DNA of 64,000 nucleotides from DATFNV01 sp963827935. GTDB lineage: Bacteria; Planctomycetota; Planctomycetia; Gemmatales; Gemmataceae. Positions 12,562 to 22,650 of this stretch are shown here, piece by piece. The stretch is from positions 1 to 64,000 of the forward strand of contig CAWHCN010000005.1 in assembly GCA_963827935.1 (NCBI GenBank), in the 5' to 3' direction. The first letter of the stretch is position 1. The number at the start of each line of letters is the position of its first letter. A program made the translations under genes and the position numbers. Below the pieces are notes generated by a model. It had not been told where the DNA came from and ran no database searches. It saw only the letters and a program-made list of their open reading frames with translations.

Positions 12562-12863
12562 ATGAAGGCACAGGAAATCAAAGACGAGTGGCTTCACCTC
12601 GAAGAGAATGACCCGCCGCCCGACTTGTCGCGCGAAGATGCCGCTTTCGAGCGCGAGCGCGCCGCCTGTTCCGCGAACACCCGGGCAAGGTCGTCCTGAT
12701 CCACGGTGACGACGTGGTCGGGCCATTCAACAACGCCAACGACGCAATCATCGAGGGCTACCAACTCTTCGGGCGAGCGCGATGGCTCGTTTACCTGATC
12801 ACCGAGCGCGACGAAACCGAGTACATCGCCAACGTGGACACCAATTGTCTTGGTTCAGCGTGA
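12562..12863 (+). CDS. Small DUF5678-like protein (frameshifted)
   Basis: The ATG at 12562 lies behind GGAGGGGG. It reads MKAQEIKDEWLHLEENDPPP and, after a one-base shift near 12660, HPGKVVLIHGDDVVGPFNNA, NDAIIEGYQLFG and WLVYLITERDETEYIANVD. The 'PGK-V-hGD-VV' core followed by a short helix resembles DUF5678, a small domain of unknown function. The TGA stop at 12861-12863 lies on the edge of the IS3-like element, so the true C-terminus may have been replaced by insertion. Function unknown. Confidence 0.55.
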
Positions 12864-12918
12864 TCTGGAAGAGCGCCCCGTCCGAGTTAGCGGGTCTGGT
12901 TGACGATTGCCGTGGCAC

Positions 12919-14285
12919 TCAGGTGATTGTATCGTTTGCTCCTCCAGTCGCTACGGTTTCCTCTTCTCTGTTCCGCGGCGGTGGCGGCGGCAACAGGGGC
13001 AGCGGGATGCCCAGGCGCGAACACAGATCGAGGGCCGCATCATACACGCTTTGCTGTGTGGCCTGCGCCCACAGGTCCAGGGCGTTGCCGGAGCGGCCGC
13101 ACTTGAAGCAGTGGAACGTCTGGTCCTCCAGGTGGACGGAGAAGCAGCGGCTGGTGCCCGACGTTGAGCCGTGCAACGGGCACGGTCCCCGCTGTTGGGC
13201 CCCGTGACGGCTGCCTGGCTGGAAGCCGAGCAGGTTGAGCACGGCCGCCATGGTGACCAGGGTCCGCACGGCGGCGAAGTCGATGGCCGGTCGGGGAGTG
13301 GGCGGCGGCTCCGTGCGGGCGGCCTGACGCTGCTGTCGGCGGCGTTCGCGGGCCTCGGCCAGCTTGCGATCGCGGGCGGCGAAGATCTCCGCCTCGCGGC
13401 CGTTGAGCTTGTTCTGGGGCGTGACGTAGCCGATGGCACTGTGCAGGCGGACGGTGTTGTAGTGGACGACGTAATCGGCCACGAGGCGGCGGGCGTCATC
13501 GAGCGACAGCGGGGTGAGCACGCGGATGCAGTCGCCCTTGAGGGTCTTGTGCCAGCGTTCGATCTTGCCGTTGCTTTGGGGATAATAGGGAGACGTTTTG
13601 ACGTGGGTCATGCCGCAGACGCGGATGAACTCCTTGAAGTCCTTGGCAAGGAACTGGGGGCCGTTGTCGCTGATGATGCGTGGCGTGGTGCCGGGGAACT
13701 GTTCGCGGGCGCGTTGGATGATGGTTTCCACGTCGCTTTCCTCCATTTTCTCGCGGATTTCCCAGTGCACGATGAAGCGGCTGCAGCCGTCGAGGACGGA
13801 GCAGAGGAAGTAAAAGGTGCCGGCGATGTTGAGGTAACTGACATCGACATGCCAGTGCTCGTGGGGCTGGAGCGGCTGGACAAAGCCGGTGCCTTTTTTG
13901 GTGGGCACGGGCGACTGCCCGGCCAGCAATCCCGCGGTCTTGAGAACGCGGTAGACACTGGCCGGGCTGCAAGCGACGACGTCGGCGTCGAGCGTCATGA
14001 AGGTCAGTCGGCGATAGCCTTCCAGAGGGTTGGCGCGAGCGAAGACGCAGATGCGTTCCTTCTCCTGGTCGGTGAGCCAGTGGTCGCGTGGGATCCAGGC
14101 GTTGTGTTCGTTGACCTTGCCGAAGCGGTGCTTCCAGTCGTGGAACTTGCTGGCGCCGATGTCGATCCAGGGGAGGAAGCGGCCGGCGGGGATGTCGGTC
14201 TTGTCGGCCCAGGAGCGGACGAAGTCGACGATCTGGTCGCGGGTATCGTGGGGAACCCAGCAGCGGGTCAGGGTTCCCCAAGTTC
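12919..14285 (-). CDS. IS3-like OrfB: DDE integrase-core transposase with C-terminal CHC2 zinc finger
   Basis: Read from the frameshift site at 14286-14292. The HTH/IstB-like front (RFLPWIDIGASKFHDWKHRF, WLTDQEKERICVFARANPLE) is followed by the rve core: WHVDVSYLNIAGTFYFLCSV (first Asp), RIISDNGPQFLAKDF (second Asp) and SPYYPQSNGKIERWHKTLKG (Glu). After the usual IS3 end, about 110 further residues include GPCPLHGSTS (Cys-x-x-His) and FHCFKCGRSGNALDLWA (Cys-x-x-Cys), then AALDLCSRLGIPLPLL. This is a CHC2-type zinc ribbon as found at the N-terminus of DnaG primases. The fusion is unusual for an IS3 transposase; the finger may bind the element's DNA. The frame is open with no stop. Confidence 0.88.
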
Positions 14286-14582
14286 TTTTTTTAGCTGGAC
14301 GTGCTCCTCCATGAGTTCGCCGAGGACCTCGTTCTTGCGTTGGAGTTTGGCTTCGAGTTGTTCGATCTTTTTGTCCTTGGCGTCCTCGACCGCCTTGGCC
14401 TTACGGCCGTTGTCGAAGGCGGTGTGTCCGTTCTCGAAGAATTCCTTCTGCCAGCGGTAGAAGAGGTTGGGGGCGATGCCGAGTTCATCGCAGAGATCGG
14501 AGACGGGCACCTTGTCGACGAGGTGTCGTTTGAGGGCGGCGACCTTCTCAGGTCCGGAAAAGTGACGACGCTGTCGGGTCAT
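14268..14582 (-). CDS. IS3-like OrfA (HTH transposase subunit)
   Basis: 104 residues beginning MTRQRRHFSGPEKVAALKRH. It contains an HTH_Tnp_1 helix-turn-helix (VSDLCDELGIAPNLFYRWQK) and then a Lys/Glu-rich coiled coil (DKKIEQLEAKLQRKNEVLGE), as in other IS3 OrfA proteins. It stops at 14268 just after a run of seven A on its own strand (14286-14292 as T on the plus strand), a typical -1 ribosomal frameshift site giving the OrfAB transposase. Confidence 0.88.
   Translation of the reverse strand: MTRQRRHFSGPEKVAALKRHLVDKVPVSDLCDELGIAPNLFYRWQKEFFENGHTAFDNGRKAKAVEDAKDKKIEQLEAKLQRKNEVLGELMEEHVQLKKELGEP
14286..14292 (-). promoter_or_regulatory. Probable programmed -1 frameshift site (A7)
   Basis: On the minus strand CTAAAAAAAGAACTTGG lies ten codons before the OrfA stop. 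OrfB is open in the -1 frame from here. This matches the IS3 rule that OrfA and OrfAB are made from the same message. Confidence 0.65.
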
Positions 14583-14631
14583 GATGGAACCTCCGTTCAG
14601 GTAAGACTAACCCGAACGGAGCGATTTTCCA

Positions 14632-17034
14632 GGTTCGACTGGGGCAAAACAATAGTAGTCGAGGGCCAGGGTGCGATGGACCACGATGCGGCCATCGCCG
14701 GCGGCGTGCTGTTCGGCGGGGCCGATGGCCGCCGCATAAAACGGTCGTGCCCGAGCGGTCTCGCCCTTCAGGAAGATCTTGTCCCCTGCGTTGCCGCACA
14801 GCGTGGACAGCTCGATCTTGTAACGAACGCTGTTGGGGTCCTCTCGCACTGCCGCGACGCACAGGGGAAGCAGCCGCCTCGTAGTGCTTTTCAGCCTCGG
14901 CTTCCTGGTGCCGCTTCCACTGGGCCTCGCCCAGCAGATAGTGGACATGGCCCAGCTCTTTCTTGGCGCCGGCAGTCGGCTCGGCGGCGGCCACCTCCTC
15001 GCGCAGCTTCAGCGCCTTCTCGAACAGCCCTTCGGCATCGTCGCCGGCCGCGGGGCCGAGCCGCTCGGCGATTTCGCCCAGGCGCTGATAGGAATTGGCG
15101 ATGGTCGCCTTGATCTCTGTCGGCGTCAGCTCCGGATTGTCGCGCGGGTGGGCTAGCAGGTCTTCCTGGATCGTCAGTGCCTCGCGGTAGCGGGCCTGGG
15201 CGGCGGGCAGGTCCTGGCGGAAGTCGGCGTCCATGTCGGCCTGTTTGCACAGCGACATGGCGAAGTTGCCCGCCGCCTTATCGCTGTCCGGCTGCCGCTG
15301 ATAGAGTTCTGTCAAGATCCGGTGACACGTGTCGTATTCCTTGACGGCGTCCTCCCGCTTTGCCATTTCCCAAAGGAGGTTGCCCAGCGCCATGTGCGCT
15401 GAGGCGAGGGCACGCTGCGCTAACCCCTTCGGGTCGCCCTGCGCCGCGCTTTTCTCCAGGACTTTCATGACCGCTTGCAGAACTTCGGTCCGCACGCGCT
15501 CGGTGGCCGGCGTGTTTTCGAGTTGATTCCCCACCTTGCCGACGACCACATTCAGGGCGTCAAGCGCCAGTGCGTAACGGGCGACGGCCTCGCGGGCGCT
15601 GGCGTCGGCGCGCGCACTTTCGGCCTTCGCCTGCTCGGCGTTCTCTTCCGCCGTCGCCCGCGCTTGTTCGGCTTCGCGCTGTTTGCGATCGATCAGGTAG
15701 GCAAAGGCGAGGGCACCGACGGTGCTGGCGACCAGCAGCAGGGCCACGGCGGCGCTGAGGCCGGCCACGCGCGGATTGCGGCGGCACCAGCGCCACAAGC
15801 GCTCCACCGAACCCACCGGGCGGGCCTGGATCGGCTCGCCGGCCAGGAAGCGGTGCAGATCGTCCGCCAGAGCGTCCGCACCGGCGTAGCGTTTGCGGGC
15901 ATCCTTGTGCAGGCATTTCAGGCAGATGGTTTCCAAATCGCGCGGCAGCTTGGGCTGAAGTCGCGTGGGCGGCACCGGCTCCTCGGTGCGGACCTGCTCG
16001 ACCGTGTCGAGCATCGTCGCCGCCAGGAACGGGGGCCGGGCAGTGAGCAATTCATACAGAATCGCTCCCAGGGCGTAGACATCCGTGGCCCGCGTGATGT
16101 CGCGGTTCTGGCCCAGCGCCTGCTCGGGAGCCATGTAACTGGGCGTGCCGATGACCAGACCGGTGCGGGTGGAGCCGCTTTCGTCGTCCAGGCACTTGGC
16201 CAGACCGAAGTCGGCAATCTTGGGGATGGGGGACTCCCCGGACTCACGTCCGGGGCTCGCCAGCAGGACGTTAGCGGGCTTCAGGTCGCGATGGACGATG
16301 CCGCGCTCATGGGCGTAATGGGCGGCCCGGGCCAGGATCTCGATCAGACGTGCGGCGTCGCGCGGCGGTTGGGGCTTCCCGGCGGCCTTCTGGCTCAGGT
16401 TGCCGCCGTCCACGAATTCCAGCGAGAAATACGGCAACGCATCATGTTCGCCGATCTCGTAGACCTGCACGATGTTCGGATGCTGCAGGCGGGCCTCCGC
16501 CCGGGCCTCAGCCTTGAACCGCTCCAGTTGAGCGGCTGACGCGTGGGCCCCGGCCAGGATCATCTTCAGAGCCACGGTGCGTTGCAGATCGATCTGCCGC
16601 GCCTTGTACACCACGCCCATGCCGCCCCGGCCCAGCTCGCTCTCGATCTTATAGCCGGGGACCTTCGGCCAGGCGCCGGTGCTCGGCGGGGCCGAGCCGT
16701 GGGCGTCGGTGGTCAGCTGGCCTCCGCCATCCCAGGCGGTGGCGGATCCCTGTCGGGGCCCTATCTGGGTCGCCGGCGCGGCAGCGGCATCCTGCGGGGT
16801 CGGCAGCGTGGCCGAGTCTCCCGCCGCGGGGTCCGTCAAACGCCGATATTCCGTGTCCAGCGAGGTGAGACGCTGGCGCACGGCATCCCGTTCATCCGCG
16901 GGCACCTCGGTCAGGTAGCTTTCGAGAGCGGGGGGTGCTCCGCCGCGGAGAGCCTGCTTCCAGGCAGCCTCGAAGCGGACGCCGATTTCGTCGAGCTGCT
17001 CGGTCCGCTCCGGGTCGGGCAGGATGTCGCTCAT
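14632..17034 (-). CDS. Membrane Ser/Thr protein kinase with TPR tail, 3' end cut by IS
   Basis: Starts at 17034 (MSDILPDPERTEQLDEIGVR). After a Pro/Ala-rich linker, a complete PknB-type kinase domain covers about residues 128-390: glycine loop LGRGGMGVVYKA, VALKMIL (Lys), HRDLKPANVLLA, KIADFGLAK, GTPSYMAPEQA and TDVYALGAILYEL. A membrane helix follows (GLSAAVALLLVASTVGALAF, about residue 425), then a coiled coil and TPR repeats (ASAHMALGNLLWEMAKREDA, NSYQRLGEIAERL). Near 14880 the frame shifts and the TPRs continue (REDPNSVRYKIELSTLCGNA, RIVVHRTLALDYY) up to the IS3-like terminus at 14631, where homology stops. The gene therefore lacks its natural end. Large families of such kinases are typical of planctomycetes. 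Confidence 0.9.
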
Positions 17035-17064
17035 GGGGGCTCCGCCGGCTTGGTCTCCACAGCC

Positions 17065-18629
17065 TTACGACACCGCCACCGCCTCCGTCTGCGGGTTGAG
17101 CCGCACCTGCTCGCGCATGGTCAGCCGGTTGATCACCTGCAAGAACGCCAGGGCGCTGGCCTCGATGATGTCCGTGCTGACGGCACGCCCCGTCACCACG
17201 CGGCCGTTATATTCGGCCTCGATGTGGGCCTCGCCCTGGGCATCCTCTCCCACCGTCACGCTCTGCACGCGATAGTCGCGCAGGGTCGGCTCGATGCCGG
17301 TGATGCGTTCGATCGCCTTGAACAGGGCGTCCACCGGGCCGTCGCCGATGCTGGCGTCGCGGTGGATGGTCCCGTCCTGGTGCCACAGGCAAACCGCCGC
17401 CGAGTGCATGGTCCCGGAGCCGGCGTTGCAGGTCAGGGCTTCCAGCACCCAGGCGGCTGGTGCGGTGCTGATCTGCGTCTCGGCCAGGGCCTCGATATCG
17501 GCATCGTAAATGGTTTTCTTGCGGTCGGCCAGCACCTTGAACTGCTCGAAGACGGCGTTGAGCTGCTCGTCGCTGAGGTGATAGCCCAGGTCCTGGATAC
17601 GCTGGCTTGAGGGCGTGCCGGCCGCTGTGCTTGCCCAGCACCAGGTCGGTGCGCGGCGAAGCCGACGTCCTCGGGCCGCATGATCTCGTAGGTGGCGGCG
17701 TCCTTGAGCATGCCGTCCTGGTGGATGCCGGCCTCGTGGGCGAAGGCGTTCTGGCCGACGATCGCCTTGTTGCGCTGCACCTGGAATGCCGGTGATGTGG
17801 CCACCAGCCGGCTGGTGGGGCAGAGCCGCTTGGTGTTGATGCCGCTGGTCAGGTTGAAGTAGTCGGCCCGGGTGCGCGAGGGCCATGACGATTTCTTCGA
17901 GGGCACAGTTGCCGGCCCGCTCGCCGATGCCGTTGATGGTGCATTCGACCTGCCGGGCGCCTTCCTTCACGGCGGCCAGGCTGTTGGCGACGGCCAGGCC
18001 CAGGTCGTTGTGGCAGTGGACGCTGATGACGGCCTTGTCGATGCTGCGGCACGTGCTGCTTCAGATGCCGAATGGCGGCCGCATACTGCGCCGGCGACGG
18101 CGTAGCCGACCGTGTCCGGAATGTTGACCGTGGTGGCGCCGGCCTCGATGGCCTTCTCGACCACCTCGGCCAGGAAATCGAGCTCGGTGCGGGCGGCATC
18201 CTCGGGCGAGAACTCCACGTCCTCGCAGTAGCTCGCTTGGCGCGCTTGACGCCCTCGACGGCCCGGCGGACGATTTCCTCCTTGGCCATGTGCAGCTTGA
18301 ATTCGCGATGGATGGCGCTGGTGGCCAGGAAAACGTGGATGCGCGGCCGGGCGCGTCGCTGCAGGGCTTCCCAGGCGCGGTCGATGTCGTCGTCGTTGCA
18401 GCGGGCCAGGCCGCAGATGATCGGGCCGTGGACGTGCTGGGCGATCGCCTGCACCGCCTCGAAATCGCCGGGCGAGGCGATGGGAAAGCCGGCCTCGATG
18501 ACGTCGACGCCAAGGTCGCGAAGCGCCTGGGCGATTTCCAGCTTTTCGGCCAGGTTCATGCTGGCGCCCGGGCGATTGCTCGCCGTCGCGCAGCGTGGTG
18601 TCGAAGATGATCAGGCGGTTCTCGGACAT
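17065..18629 (-). CDS. leuA: 2-isopropylmalate synthase (several frameshifts)
   Basis: Catalyses acetyl-CoA + 2-oxoisovalerate to 2-isopropylmalate, the first step of leucine synthesis. It begins at 18629 with MSENRLIIFDTTLRDGEQSP, the HMGL active-site signature. AQALRDLGVDVIEAGFPIAS, IHVFLATSAIHREFKLHMAK, YCEDVEFSPEDAARTELDFL, TVNIPDTVGYAV, CTINGIGERAGNCALEEIVM and LGKHSGRHAL follow, plus a full LeuA dimerisation/regulatory domain ending AFLQVINRLTMREQV. At least five one-base shifts (near 18560, 18235, 18110, 17870 and 17630) interrupt it, but all blocks are present, so assembly error is likely. Total length of about 520 residues is normal. Expression is probably controlled by the leader/attenuator immediately upstream. 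Confidence 0.93.
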
Positions 18630-18651
18630 GGTCGTGAAGCTCCCGTGCAAC

Positions 18652-18683
18652 AAAAAAAGCCCTGGAACCGCAGGTCCCAGGGC
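18652..18683 (-). terminator. leuA attenuator hairpin with U-run
   Basis: On the minus strand GCCCTGG pairs with CCAGGGC (18677-18683 and 18659-18665) around a 10-11 base loop and is followed by seven T (18658-18652). It lies 30 bases before the leuA start and downstream of a leucine-codon-rich leader, as in classical attenuation. Confidence 0.8.
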
Positions 18684-18720
18684 CGGTGTGGCAATCAGTC
18701 GTGTGACGGATGGCGGCGCG

Positions 18721-18784
18721 CTAGGACCAGTTCCTCCCGGGAGAAAGCAGGAGGCCAAACAGTAGCAGCAGGCCCGAGGGTCAT
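18721..18784 (-). CDS. leuL: leu leader peptide (one extra base in the assembly)
   Basis: ATG at 18784-18782 and TAG at 18723-18721. The span is 64 bases, one too many; removing a single G from the GGGCC run near 18770 gives MTLGLLLLFGLLLSPGRNWS, eight Leu in 20 codons, with most Leu codons in two clusters of four and three. As written, the ATG frame would instead encode an ordinary peptide and the Leu cluster would lie in the +1 frame. It ends 37 bases before the attenuator hairpin, so ribosome stalling on Leu codons could control leuA. Confidence 0.6.
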
Positions 18785-19097
18785 GAAGCCGGCTCCCGGA
18801 TAAGACCGCCAGTTTGGTGAACCACCCTACTGTAGAGCGAAACGGCCGCCAAGGCAACGCTATTTCAGTGTGGACGCGGTGAAAGTTAGACGCACGGCCT
18901 GAGGAACCGTCAGCAGCGGGGGGAACGATCCCGTTCGGCGCGCCCCAGCCCCACGTAGGTAGTTTTGCCTGGCTCGGTGGGGCTTGACGGGATGGGGGAG
19001 GCTGCTAGGATTACGCTCGGAAACAGTTTTTGCTCTTTGAACGGGACGCAAGGCGGGACGGAAAGATCTCCGTAAGTCATTGAATTGACGAACATTA
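18785..19097. other. Intergenic, no gene seen
   Basis: 313 bases between the leu leader and tRNA-Gln. It should hold the leuA promoter (minus strand) and the tRNA promoter (plus strand), but I cannot place either with confidence. Confidence 0.4.
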
Positions 19098-19168
19098 TGG
19101 GGAATGGTGTAACGGTAGCACAGCAGACTCTGGATCTGCTTGTCTAGGTTCGAATCCTAGTTCCCCAG
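19098..19168 (+). tRNA. tRNA-Gln (anticodon CUG)
   Basis: The acceptor stem TGGGGAA (19098-19104) pairs with TTCCCCA (19161-19167) and is followed by discriminator G. The anticodon arm is GCAGA-CTCTGGA-TCTGC, which gives anticodon CTG (reads CAG, Gln). The T arm is CTAGG-TTCGAAT-CCTAG. Length is 71 bases and CCA is not encoded. Confidence 0.96.
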
Positions 19169-19189
19169 CTTACAATCCCCGGATGATCC

Positions 19190-20322
19190 TTATTTGACCC
19201 TGAAGCCCACCTTCGTTGTCTTCGTCTCAACCCGCCGCTCGACGGGGCGAAACACGTCCACCTCGAACGGCCGCGCGATGCTGTTGCCCGACGGGTCTTC
19301 CAGGGCGGTATCGATGAGGAGGTGATACGCCCCGGCCCGCCAGGGCTTCTTTGGCGTGAACTGCCAGCGCGTCTCCTCGTTGGTTATAGCGATGGTTCCG
19401 TCCACTTCCTTGCCGGCGTCATCGGTCACCCACAGGACGCGGCCCAGCATGCCGTGGTCGAGCGGCTTGGGAAAGGTCACCGTCAGCGGCTCGGCCTTGC
19501 CGGCGGTCGGCGGCTGAAGCTTCCACGTCTTCGGATCGGGCTGGGTCTCATCGGGAGGCGCTGACGCGGAACTTCTTGCGGTAGGTTTCCTTCAGCGGCT
19601 CGCCGTTGGCGTCCAGCCAGTCCCGGGCGATTTCCAGGGTGTAGGTCTTACCCTGGTCCAACGCCGGTCCGAACGTCCTCGCGCGGCTTAAGGCCAACCT
19701 TGATGCGGCCGGGGTCGATCAGCAGCGTGAAGCGCTGCCCCGCCTCGTCCCATAACTCCTGTTCCAGAGTAAGAAAGGGCGCCTCGACCGGCTTCCCCTT
19801 CGCATCCAGGAGGCGGATGTACTGGTAAACGTCGCCGCGACTCATGGGAGCGGAGAAGTGGAAGTAGAAGCGCAGGAGGTTTTCGGGCAAAGCGTCGCGG
19901 CTGGGATACACGTGCTCGACGACGGTTGGCGCCGTCTTTGGCTTCGGCAGGAGAAACGTCTCCTTGGCTTCGGCGTAGGTCTCCCCCTCCGCGGCGGGGA
20001 CCTTGTCGGGATGGACCGTCACTCGGTAGCGAATGCCGCGCTGCAGCGGGAAGCGCGGCTTGAACAAAAGCGTGCCATCTTTGGCGGAATACTCTCCCAG
20101 GAGTTGCGGCACGTCTCCCTTCCGGTCCACGCGCACGCTGAAGACGTCAGCCCACGCTTTCGCGTCCCTGCTGCTGAGGCGCTGCCAGCTCTGCTTGCTG
20201 AAACCGCTGACCTCGAAGGAACCGGCCGTTTCGCCGTTGAGGCGGATGCGCAATCGGATCGTCTCGGCGTCGGCCAGCGCCGGGAGGAGCAGCAGAGGCA
20301 GAAACGCAGCGATCTTGCGCAC
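19190..20322 (-). CDS. Secreted Ig-like/DUF protein, unknown (frameshifted)
   Basis: Signal peptide MRKIAAFLPLLLLPALADAE, then about 355 residues of beta-rich sequence with Ig-like strands (FKPRFPLQRGIRYRVTVHPD, LLRFYFHFSAPMSRGDVYQY, GQRFTLLIDPGRIKVGLKP, TYTLEIARDWLDANGEPLKE, WRAGAYHLLIDTALEDPSGN). The phrases 'FSAPM' and 'L-D-P-GR-K-GL' match a planctomycete family with SbsA/Ig-like repeats. Frameshifts near 19655 and 19565. No enzyme motif. Probably periplasmic or surface-exposed; function unknown. Confidence 0.7.
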
Positions 20323-20387
20323 GGGGTACCCTCCAGGGCGCTTGCGGCTTCGCAGGGTTTGCGAAGCCGCAAGCGGCGCACGGGATG

Positions 20388-21498
20388 CTACGGCAGGGCA
20401 ATGGTTTCCAGGTTCTGGGCCCCATCGCGATTGACGAGGATCAGCGCGTGCTCCTTGTCGAGCTTGGCGAGGTGCAGCACGCCCTTGAGGTCCTTGATGG
20501 TCTCATACTTGACGCCCGCCGTTCCACCGCCCTGGACCGGGGTGGTGATGCCCTCGGCCTTGTCGATCCCCTTCGTTGGCACCTTCATGATGCCGCGGGC
20601 GCTGTTGGCCATAAGGATGTAATCCTTGCCATCCTTCGAGTAGACGATCATGTCCAGCGGCCGGTTCATGTTGCCCAGTTCCGCGATGGTCGTGCCTTTG
20701 ACCTTCTCGCCCGTCTTCAGGGCGGACACGGGGACGCGAACGAGCGGCGTGCAGGTGTAGGCGGCCAGCAGATCGGTCTCGCTGCCCACCTTGTACGGCA
20801 CAAACGTGCGGATTGGAGAATTGGTCTCAATCTGCTTATGCGACGCGTGATAGATCTCGATGCTGGTCCCCTTGTCCGCCTCGGTGAACGGGAACGGGAT
20901 GGCCCGCAGCTTCGAGGAGAATTCCTCGTTCGACAGACCGGCCACAAACACCTTGCCGTCGGCGTAGGCCAGGCTGGTGATCGCGTCGAGGCGCAGCAGA
21001 TTACCGCGGCGATCTTTTTTGTCGGCATCCGGGGCATTGGGCAGAGCGGCCTTGGCGAACTTCACGTCCTTCAGTTCCAGTACCTCGATTTCGCCGGAAC
21101 GCTTGATGCGGATAAGCACGTTGATGGGCTCCTTGGCCTGGCCGCCGGTGACCGAGAGGTAGGCATTCCCTGACAGCGGGTTGACGGCCAGGCCGTTGAT
21201 GCGGAGCTTGGCGTCCGTCCCGAGCTTCCCGGCGATCTTCTCGTTGATCCCTTCGACCTTCAGGTCTCCATCGGCGGTCTTGCTGGGCCGGTCGCCGGTG
21301 TCGATGGCGTAGACGGCGGCCCCGAGCGAGTCGCCGACGAGGAGGATGCCTTCCGGCGCGAAGGCGATGGGCCCGGCCTGTTTCAGCTCCGGCGTGCCGG
21401 ACTTGAGGCTCTCCAGCAGTTTCTTCTCGGCGGCGTTGGCGACGCCGGCGACCAGGGCCGCAGGCGCACAGCGCGGCCACCACGGTGCGGATTCTCAT
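20388..21498 (-). CDS. Secreted beta-propeller-like protein, unknown
   Basis: Starts MRIRTVVAAL at 21498. A shift near 21460 restores the signal peptide end (ALVAGVANAAEKK). The body has regularly spaced strand motifs (PIAFAPEGILLVGDSLGAAV, LRINGLAVNPLSGNAYLSVT, AITSLAYADGKVFVAGLSNE, PLDMIVYSKDGKDYILMANS), which suggests a YVTN/NHL-type propeller of about 370 residues. It lies 65 bases upstream (in its own direction) of the preceding secreted gene, so the two may be co-transcribed. Function unknown. Confidence 0.7.
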
Positions 21499-21636
21499 GA
21501 CTCGTTCCTCTCCTGTTAAAGGCCTTGCAGCGATGCAGAGGGGCGGTACCTTCGCCCCATCATGCCCGGGATTGCGGCGAATGCAAGGAAGAAATGGCGT
21601 GAGGGCCGAGAATGAAGACTTCACACGGTCCGGTCA

Positions 21637-22501
21637 TCAGCCACGCCCCTTCCGTTCCTCCAGATACGCCGCCAGCGCCTGCCGCCACGAGCGCGGCGGC
21701 GGCAATCCCAGGGCTGCGGCTGCCTTGCGTCCCAGCACGCTGTAGGCCGGCCGGCGGGCCGGGGCCCCGTACTCCTCACTCGAAATCGGCGCCAGGTCGG
21801 CCTTCAAGCCGGCCAAACGGAAAATCGTCCGGGCGAAGTCGTGCCAGCGTCGTCGCTCCGGAATTGGTCACATGATAGAGCCCGTATCTTTGCGTCTCGA
21901 TCAGCCGGGCCGTCGCGGCCGCCACATCGACAGTGGTGCTGGGGGTACAGGTCTGGTCGGCCACCACGCGCAGCGGCTTCCCCTGGCCGGCGAGGCGCAG
22001 CATGGTTTCGACAAAGTTGCCTCCCTTGCCGCCGCTGCCCCAGACGCCGTACAGGCCACAGGTGCGGATGACGAAATGCCGGGGGCAGAGGGCGCGAACC
22101 ACATACTCGCCGGCCAGCTTGCTCAGCCCATAGACGCTGACCGGTCCCGGCGCGTGGGCCTCGGCGTACGGGGTACGCCGGGCGGCATCGAGCCCAAAGA
22201 CGTAGTCGGTGCTAAAGTGAACCAGGGTGGTACCCAGGTCGCGGCAGACCACGGCCAGGTGACGCACGCCCCAGGCATTGACGGCAAAAGCAGCGTCCGG
22301 CTCGCTCTCGGCCTGATCGACGAAGTTGTAGGCGGCGCAGTTGACTACAAGGTCCGGTCGCAAATCCGTCAGTGTGGCTCGGAGCTGGTCGGGGCGGGTC
22401 AGGTCGGCTTGTTCGCGCGTCAGGGGGACGACCTGGCCGGGCAGGCGCGGGGCCAGATCGCGACCGAGTTGACCGCCGCTGCCCAGGAGTGCGACTTTCA
22501 C
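21637..22501 (-). CDS. rfbD: dTDP-4-dehydrorhamnose reductase family protein
   Basis: Extended SDR (RmlD/RfbD) of about 288 residues: the NAD(P) site GSGGQLGRDL near residue 7, DLVVNCAAYNFVDQAE, VHFSTDYVFG, and the catalytic YGLSKLAGE (Tyr-x3-Lys) near residue 130. RTCGLYGVWGSGGKGGNFV and LYHVTNSGATTLA are also typical. One frameshift near 21845; the C-terminus then reads LAGLKADLAPISSEEY to the stop at 21637. It would perform the last step of dTDP-L-rhamnose synthesis for surface polysaccharide, though no other rml gene is nearby. Confidence 0.85.
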
Positions 22502-22562
22502 GCGAGGAGGCGCTCCAACGCGCCGCCCTTCGGGCGGCGGCTAAACGGTTCGGCTGCCTATG

Positions 22563-22650
22563 AGCCTGTGGCAAAATGAGAGGTGGGACAGGCCTCTGGC
22601 CTGTCCTGGACCGGCGAGGACGCCGGTCCCACCTGATTTTGCCACAGGCT
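22563..22650. repeat. Inverted repeat with nested palindrome
   Basis: Outer arms AGCCTGTGGCAAAAT (22563-22577) and its exact complement (22636-22650). Inside are GGTGGGAC/GTCCCACC and GACAGGCC/GGCCTGTC. It overlaps the stop codon of the following minus-strand gene and may end its transcript. Confidence 0.75.

Larger units (their letters stand above)
12866..14631 (-). mobile_element. IS3-like insertion sequence carrying a CHC2-fused transposase
   Basis: The ends are imperfect inverted repeats: 12866-12890 (TGGAAGAGCGCCCCGTCCGA onward) and the complement of 14607-14631 (TGGAAAATCGCTCCGTTCGG onward), with 20 of 25 bases matching. Two reading frames on the minus strand lie between them, OrfA (14268-14582) and OrfB (12919 to about 14285), in the order and -1 relation typical of IS3. 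No target duplication could be recognised, and the flanks belong to two different genes, so a deletion or rearrangement after insertion is likely. Confidence 0.8.

Noticed and set aside
12861..12890. TGA at 12861 as another selenocysteine codon
   Set aside because: It falls at the IS end and the frame closes again at once with TAG; no Cys-x-x context.
13171..14460. A 429-codon plus-strand frame over the IS3-like element
   Set aside because: Antisense of OrfA/OrfB, no homology; the minus strand holds the DDE motif.
18652..18683. Hairpin as an ordinary terminator of an upstream gene
   Set aside because: Nothing is transcribed into it from the minus strand except the leader; its place before leuA fits attenuation better.
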